Source: Petunia secreta (lineage: Eukaryota > Streptophyta > Magnoliopsida > Solanales > Solanaceae). Taken from it: a DNA stretch of 64,000 nt. Where the stretch lies: assembly GCA_029990175.1 (NCBI GenBank), contig JARKIP010000048.1:24762001-24826000 (forward strand). The letters are read 5' to 3'. Below, in pieces: positions 57,650 to 64,000 of the stretch; the first letter of the stretch is position 1; each line of letters begins with the position of its first letter. Under the pieces are notes generated by a model that did not search any database, had not been told where the DNA came from, and saw only the letters and a list, made by a program, of their open reading frames with translations. Position numbers and translations under genes: made by a program.

Positions 57650-58005
57650 ACGAATAGCCACTTTTATCAGTGGTCTTTGATTTGAAGTCATTATTTTATT
57701 AGTTTACATGAGAGGCCACTTTTTGGAACTTCAATCCTTATAGGTTGAACTTCACACAAGTTCAGCCCACAAGGGTTGAAGTTCAACTTCAGCCCATCAG
57801 GGTTGAAGTTTACGCATCTATACCTAAAAGTTCAGCCCTTACGTATTGAAGTTGAACTTCATAACTCAGGCATGAAGTTCAAACTTTCAGCCCACAAAGA
57901 TTGAAGTTCCAAAAGTGGTCTCTCATGTAAAACTATAAAAAAAAAAAGCGGCTTCAAACAAAATAACAATGGCAAAAGTGACCTTGTGGGCGAAATTTTT
58001 ACAAA
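57650..58005. mobile_element. MITE-like element with TTGAAGTT repeats
   Basis: The left end (GGGCAAATTGCACGAATAG, then CCACTTTTATCAGTGGTC) and the right end inverted (CGCCCACAAGGTCACTTTT, then GCCATTGTTATTTT) are degenerate inverted copies. Between them TTGAAGTTCA and TTCAGCCCACAAGG recur about eight times in both directions. The target duplication is unclear. Confidence 0.5.
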
Positions 58006-58658
58006 AAGTGATAACTAGTCAATTTTGGATGTCCTAAGTGAGTTTTATCTACTGTTTTCAAATTAATTGAGAAATAGCCAAATTATTGCGCTCGCACATT
58101 TGCAGTCTATTACCATTGACAACACCCAGAGTAGCCACAATATTTTTTACTGGAGCTTTGAACTAACATGTTCATATCCCAGTAATTTTTACTGAAATTC
58201 ATATTTAAGCGTTATCCCGCATCTTCATTAAAAGTTCCAGTATTTTTAATGAGACTTTTGAACTAACATGTTCAAAGTCCCATTATTTTTTATTGGGATT
58301 CACGTTTAAGTGATTTCAGTATAAAATATTGAAAATTTTAAAAAAAATTGTTCAAAAATCCAGTGTAAAATATTGAATTTTTTTAGAATCTGGCTAGTCC
58401 TCAAAAAAATTTACACCACTGGCTAATTTTCTTTTTGCGCGGTGCAAACAAATTATGAGGCCAAAAATTTACTCTCTCCAATTCAAATGGTGCCACACTG
58501 CATCTTTATCTCAACCGAGATAGGAGTAATGTCTATATTTTACTTTTTTTATACCCACTTGCGAGAACATATTGAATTTGTTATTGTAAACAGGTGCCAC
58601 AGAGCCATGTGTTAGAATATGGTTCAATGACATTTGAACTCAAAAAACATACAGAAAG
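58006..58658. other. upstream region of the HNH gene
   Basis: Two imperfect repeats around GAACTAACATGTTCA lie at 58159-58174 and 58260-58275. 58490-58615 matches copy A of the duplicated upstream region (46640-46760). No obvious TATA box could be assigned with confidence. Confidence 0.5.
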
Positions 58659-61600
58659 ATGAGGTCAAGAACACAAGGGAAAAGGAAAAACAAGAATGGT
58701 TCATCATCTCCAACAAGAACCCGACCCATTAACCCACCAACATCCAATTCCAGGCTATCTCCTCCACGCTCTACTTCACTCCTGGACAGTGAAATCATCA
58801 CTGAAGACTTGTTTTTATTTGAGAACCTTGAAATTTCATCTAAAACAAATCCAAGAAGTTTTCCATATAGTGTAAAGCAGCAGTGTTGGGAGAAAGCTGA
58901 GAAAATTAAAGGAAGAGACCCCGACCGATGGCGCCGGGACCCTTTAGGGAATACTGTGTTTAGGAAGCTTGTAGGGTGTGCTGGTTGCTTGTGCCATGAT
59001 TATGACCATATTGTTCCTTATTCTAAGGTACCTTTGGTTTCCATGTTTTGGTTTTGTACTTGTTTGGTTCATTTTATGTGTAGATGTTTGATTGGAATCA
59101 TAGTTTGAGAGAGAGAGATTTTTGATACATGAGTTAAATATAATCTCAGTTTTGGCAACATTTTCTTTTTAGCCCCCCTAGAAAAGAATGATGACTTTCT
59201 AAATTTAGATACAATTTAAGCCGCACAAATATTATGGAATGTTTTATGACCACAAGTTTTAGAAGTCTTTGTCTATTTCTTAAACTCCATGCCTATTCAA
59301 ACTTTGTAGCATAAATTGGAACCGGGGAGTAGTACTCTACTTTCTCGGTTTCAATTTATATTGCATTGTTTGACAGAAAATGTAGTTTAAGAAAGAATAA
59401 AGACTTTTAAAATTTATGTTATGAAATATGTCATATAAATTTCTTTGGTTATAAAACTTTGGAAAGTTGTAGTCTTAAACATGACATAACGTTTGTGTAA
59501 CTATAGAAACTTCTTATTAAGGGTAAAATAGAAAGTTCAGGTATTGCTTTTGAATTTAGAATTGTGTCATTCTTTTGGAATTGACTAACAAGGAAATTGT
59601 GTCATTTGCTTCAGAACAGATGGATTATACATCATTGTATTATTAAGAATGTATTTTTTTTTGGGCATGCCGTGACATTTCTATAAAAACATGCAAGTAA
59701 TGTTAAGAAGGGGAAGTTCAGGCGAAAGAGTTTTAAATATGGAAAAATTTCGATCTTTTTAAAGCGGCATATGAACTGAAAAGGATGGGCTTTTAGAGTT
59801 TATAAGACGGACAATTCTTGTGAAGTACGCAAAGCATACTATGTCAAAGTTAAAGTCCCAAGTCTGAGTGAAGGTGGAGAGTTGTGTAAAAGTAGTCAAA
59901 CTTATTTAACTGATTTGGAGTTGAGGTGTAGTTGATGTGTAAAGTTTATAAGATGGACATGTTCAACCTTATAAAAAAAATGGAGATGTTCAAATATTGA
60001 GTTCTGATACTATTTTCGGCACCCCTGAGTTGGGTTTTAGCATAGCAGTATCCTTTTGGGTTCAAACTAAAAAGTTTTATGATATTTAGGAATTCTTATT
60101 TCTTTCCCAACATACATGTTTTTGGGACTGTCTGCTCTAGAAGCCATCTGCCAAGTCTTCTTCCTTCTAATCCTTGCAGTCATGAAGAATCGTGTAGGAG
60201 ATTTAGGTTATTAAGTTCATCCTTTAGATACTGAAAAACTGATCTGATGAATACGGGGCACCTATTTACAAGTGTAAAATAAAGACATGATATTTGTTCA
60301 AAAGGTTTTCCTGAATATTTCTGCTGTAATAGTAGTTGGTGACCTGCCAAGAAGTTTAGGTTTGTCCAAATTTCATGAGGAAGTTGTAGGAGAAGTGCCC
60401 TGAACTATGACTGAAAGCATGATTAAAATGCTTGTCGCAATAGTGATTGGAAAGCTGTATTGTTAAAGGCTCATATGAGGCTCTTGAGCCGTGAAGCAGT
60501 GTTGTTGAATTGTTTAAAGTTTTACCTTTTCCTTGAAATAGTTTTTATCTTCAAAGACAAAAATAAGTTTTTTTGAGTGTAGAAACAAATGTTAATGGAA
60601 GTCTTCTATTTATTCATCTTTGATCAGTATCGATCAAGTTCAACTAATTATTCAAATGATCACATAATAGTTTCTATCCAAGATATTTCTTCGATCCTAG
60701 TCATTTTTCTGAGAAAACTAGCGGCAGAGGAGCTAATCTATAGGATATGCAAGCGCTAATTTGTCACAAACTTTTCTAAAATAGTTGAAAAGTAAGTACA
60801 ATATTCAATATAAACCTAAAGAAGAAAAAAGCATGCCTAGAAGTTGGTAACTGAAAAGGCAAAACACATGTGCAGAGTAGCTAGTAAAGAAAGTGACACA
60901 TGTTTGTAATTGGTAAAAATACTAAAATCTGTTTAGATTTTCTTATCAAGACTTAGAAGTTCTTCTGGGAATAAATGTGGAAACAGTTGGTTGTTCATGT
61001 GCTCCCACAATCATACACTATGATATAGACTACAGAGAGTGCCGCTAGAGGTAATAGATAAGTAAAATTTGGGAAAGACAATGTATAAATTAATTAAGCC
61101 ATCCCTTAAGTGAGAAGACAAAGGAAATTACATTTGCCCCCTCTATTGGCCGGTCAATGGCCAGATGTTGATGTGAAGGGGGAAGATGTGTATTATTGAA
61201 TGTTCAGGGGGGGGGGGTGGGGTAGGGGTGGGGGGATGATTTTCACCCATTAAGAGAGTCAATCAAAGAAGTAATAGTTTTCTTTTCTTACCAAAGGTTC
61301 TGCTCAGTCTTAATTGATGAGACTTCATAAAACTTTGCAAAAGGAAAGAAGAGGATGAGGAAGAAGCCAAAGAAGGGTAGATTGTGCATGAGGAGATTGA
61401 GAGACATGTCTATACTTCTCAAAAAACTACAAGTATACTTGGGTCGTACTCGTACAATGTACTAAATAATAAATGGCTTTGCCTCAGAGCTAATAGTTAC
61501 TAACATCTTAGTTTCTGTTCCTTTCTTCCATCTTTTCTTCATCTTGGTTCAACTGCTAAGTGCTAAACTTGCTAATGAAATCATTTTTTTATTTTTTATT

Positions 61601-63986
61601 AATGTTCTAGGATCTGACGAGTTTTAGCCTTAGCTTTGGATTCACATTTGCCGCCATCAGTTTCAATCACCATTTATCGTTTTTGTGCTGCTTCTTCGTC
61701 TCTTTGTGGCATCAGCTGAGTCAAAGCCTACATTTTAAAAATTTCTGAACTATTCGATTGATTATAAAATGTAGCTTCTAGAAAAGACGATCTTGTCTTT
61801 TTAAGCCTCTACCGGTTATGGATATTTTATTATTGACCTTATGTTGGGCCTACAAAATTTGGAAAGTAGACATTCTAAATCTGTTTCAATTTTTTGCAGG
61901 GTGGACAAAGTACATTAGAGAACTGCCAGGTCTTGCAGGTGAAATTTTCTTGGCTTTTGAACATATCTTTGGTGTTTTATGTAGTATCTTTGAAAATCCT
62001 TACTGCACTTAAGCATATTCTTTTGATAATATAAGTTTTATTGATGTAATCCAGCTGAAACGGGGAAGAGTACATCCAAAACCAAAACCAAAACCAAAAC
62101 CAAAAACAAAAACAAAAACAAAAACAAAAACAAAAACAAAAACAAAAACAAAAACAAGAACAAAAGCATGTACATCGCAGAGAATGTAATGAACAGATAA
62201 ATCCAGCATCAGGCTCAAACAAATTTACCACTGCGATGTTGCACCAAATTTAAGCTAGAATATATATTTGTGTTTGAGTTTAAATACAGCCATTCCTGTC
62301 TTCAAAAATCCGAGTATTTCTTTCCTTCCAAATGATCCAGCATATAGTGCCAGGGATGGTGTTCCAAACAGAAATGGAGGCTTTAGAAAGGCCTTTCCTC
62401 TGCCAAGCACACATGAGCTCCAAAAGAGTTCTTGGCATGCACCATTTAATGCCCAATTTGTTGAAGACCAGATTCCAGAGTTGACGGAAAATTTTGCAAT
62501 GAAGGAAAAGGTGTTGACATCTTCTGATTCGTCTTTGCAAAACACACACCTATTATATAACTGAAATTCTCTCTTTTGCAAGTTCCCTAAGGTGAGCCAT
62601 TTGTTATTAGCCACTATCCAAGTGAAACATCTCACCTTATAGGGAACCTTGTTCCACCAGATTGTTTTCCAAGGCCAGGAAAAAAGTAGGTTGAGAAGGG
62701 CTGGAAGAGTAACAACTTTTAACTGTAAAATCTCCTTTGGAATGTATGTTCGATTTATAATGGTGATGCTTGGAACTGAAAGATGCCGTATTGTTGAGTA
62801 GTTGAAGCATCGCTGTAACTATCCATCTCCAAATTGTCCAGGATCCTTCTGAAAGGGATGCACGGGACATCAGTTTGCTGGATGATAGTGCAATTAGAGA
62901 GAGGGGAAACCAAGCTTTAATGGGGCATGACCTAACCAAGCATTTTTCCAAAATCTTAATCTTTCTCCCATCCCCAGCTTGTAGTGCAGCATGTTCCCTA
63001 AAGAAGTCCCATTGAGTTATATGCTTCCATAAAAAGGGACGACGGGGGGTGTGACTAACTTTGTAAACCAGGGACTTGCCAAACCATACTTAACAACAAT
63101 GAGAGTTCTCCGTAATGCATCTTCTGACTTAAATTCCATAACCATTTGCACACCAAGCTTTTATTATGAGCCTTAAAGTCTCCGACTCCTAAACGCCCTA
63201 CTCTCTTACAAAGTGCGACTGTTTCCCATTTGGCAAGATTGAAAGTCCTTATTTTAATAGGTAATTACACAAGATTGAAAGTCTTTTTTTAAATAGGTAA
63301 GTACACAAGATTGAAAGTCTTCTTCCTTGTCAAAAAAGATTGGAAGTCTTTTCCTTATTTCGTTGATACTGCACCACAGCATCCTTATGGGCGTCCGATT
63401 ATTGTCTGATTCATTTTCATACTTTCATCTATATGATAATTCATAGATAGAAGACTATTTCATTAATGATTAGAAACCTATTCTACTGCATCTTTAGCTG
63501 CAAGTTCATCAGACTATAAGGGCTATTTAGACTATATAGAGATATGGTCACTTGCATATTCGTGCTTTTATCTCCTTAATTGTCTTGCTCCTTGGGTTCT
63601 CCGTCTTTATGTATATTGTCTGGACTTGAATTATAAGTTTAACTACTCATTTGTGATTGCTGGAAGTGTAAAACCTGGTCATTTCTTGGAACCCTGCTTT
63701 CATTCCTAAAATCAAAATCTTTTTTTAGGCGAAAGTTAATCGATCCAAGGGGAATCGAACTGATATATCGAAATCTGAACTTATTCAGAAAAGTTCCTAC
63801 TGTCGGGTTTCAGGTTAGTGCACTGTTGTGATCTAATTTCCAGAGCCAGACCACTGATATATACATGATTTATCTGTGAATAAACTTTTAAAAATTACAT
63901 CAGGTCGCGACATGGATCTGCTTGAACTTTCTGCCTATGGCAATGTCCGTCATGGACAAGATTCTGGAGGATGTAAAATTCAGTGA
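58659..63986 (+). CDS. HNH-nuclease-domain protein, four exons, intact
   Basis: Exons 58659-59027, 61900-61938, 63729-63813 and 63904-63986 join in phase (donors GTACCT, GTGAAA, GTTAGT; acceptors TTTGCAG, TTTTTAG, CATCAG) to give 191 codons ending in TGA. The N-terminus (MRSRTQGKRKNKNGSSSPTR) is basic and Ser/Pro-rich, possibly a targeting or nuclear signal. The HNH domain spans exons 1-3: GCAGCLCHDYDHIVPYSK (zinc cysteines plus DH of the HNH core), GGQSTLENCQVLQ (the Asn) and AKVNRSKGNR. The C-terminus reads DMDLLELSAYGNVRHGQDSG. It matches a conserved but little-studied plant family of HNH endonuclease-like proteins. Nuclease activity is inferred from the family, not shown. Intron 1 is 2.9 kb; intron 2 holds a LINE fragment. 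Confidence 0.9.
59028..61899 (+). other. intron 1 of the HNH gene
   Basis: 2,872 bp, AT-rich, no gene on either strand. A G-run (GGGGGGGGGGTGGGG) sits at 61207-61235. Confidence 0.8.
62030..63250 (-). mobile_element. LINE (L1-type) 3' fragment in intron 2 of the HNH gene
   Basis: On the minus strand LGVGDFKAHNKSLVCKWLWN is typical of the region after the reverse transcriptase. The zf-RVT domain follows in broken frames: VRCFTWIVANNKWLTLGNLQ, YNRCVFCKDESEDVNHLFLH and WNTIPGTICWIIWKERNTRI. After the ORF comes a low-complexity tail and AATAAA at 62042-62037. The 5' part with endonuclease and most of the RT is missing, as usual for LINEs. It lies antisense to the host gene. Confidence 0.85.
62087..62158. 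repeat. (CAAAAA)n / (CCAAAA)n microsatellite
   Basis: About 70 bp of 6-mers, CCAAAA changing to CAAAAA, in the 3' part of the LINE fragment. Open frames rich in Phe and Val over it are artefacts. Confidence 0.9.
63251..63728 (+). other. rest of intron 2 of the HNH gene
   Basis: Contains three short imperfect copies of AAGATTGAAAGTCTT at 63225-63350. The acceptor TTTTTAG ends at 63728. Confidence 0.7.
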
Positions 63987-64000
63987 GTTTTATAACTTCT

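Noticed and set aside
62009..62231. ORFs rich in Phe/Cys/Val
   Set aside because: Translation of the CAAAAA microsatellite in the LINE tail.
1..64000. Endogenous pararetrovirus or other virus insert
   Set aside because: Looked for movement-protein, coat-protein or caulimovirid RT patterns; all RT, RNase H and integrase traces fit copia, gypsy or LINE families.

Overview
The window is plant nuclear DNA: AT-rich, intron-containing, and packed with nested retrotransposons and Mutator-like (MULE) DNA transposons. A TS-like tRNA-derived SINE and the character of several LTRs suggest Solanaceae; this is inference from recalled family features, not a search. Only one clearly intact host gene is visible, a four-exon HNH-nuclease-domain gene at the right end (58659-63986). 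A second host gene, a pectin methylesterase with an N-terminal inhibitor domain (PMEI-PME), is a pseudogene at the left end, split into three pieces (727-1356, 6977-7436, 15032-15726).

Left part (1-21 kb). The PMEI-PME pseudogene is interrupted by a complete, recently inserted Ty1/copia element (1357-6971, TSD TGACA) and, in its intron, by a solo-LTR-like segment (7447-8010) and a complete but gag/protease-only Ty3/gypsy Athila-like element (8071-14991, TSD TTTGT). A SINE (15893-16066), a MULE foldback element with about 300-bp inverted repeats (16662-18195), a small intact ORF that looks like a MULE transposase lacking its catalytic core (19003-19665), and a small B3-like gene (20232-20705) follow.

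Middle (21-35 kb). All Ty3/gypsy material here lies on the minus strand and is nested: a truncated Del/Tekay-like chromovirus (31488-35140) carries a gag-only element (27945-31482, its LTR bearing a hAT MITE), which is broken by an Athila-type LTR fragment (27351-27944). That fragment is joined directly to the RNase H-integrase-ORF3-LTR part of a second Athila-like element (21062-27350).

Right part (37-58 kb). This is the most interesting region. A 10.2-kb MULE (47412-57609, perfect 9-bp TSD TTCTTCAAT) carries divergent genes on opposite halves: a MuDR-type transposase (+) and a multi-exon DUF1985-Ulp1 cysteine protease gene (-), as in Kaonashi/CUMULE-type elements. Both genes have inactivating lesions. 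Two 2.6-kb non-autonomous relatives (37645-40231 and 42657-45254) lie in opposite orientation to each other. All three share end sequences, a subterminal 11-mer ATAGCAATATT, and dense arrays of TGTATC/TGTTTC-type motifs confined to non-coding DNA, whose orientation flips in the middle of each element. One of the small elements contains a captured piece of a PDX1 (vitamin B6 synthase) gene. A further MULE MITE (45435-46301) and the 10.2-kb MULE sit in different copies of a tandem duplication of the HNH gene's upstream region, which gives a relative order of events.

All calls were made by eye from sequence. Splice sites, lineage names and element ages are estimates unless a boundary is supported by TSDs or terminal repeats.
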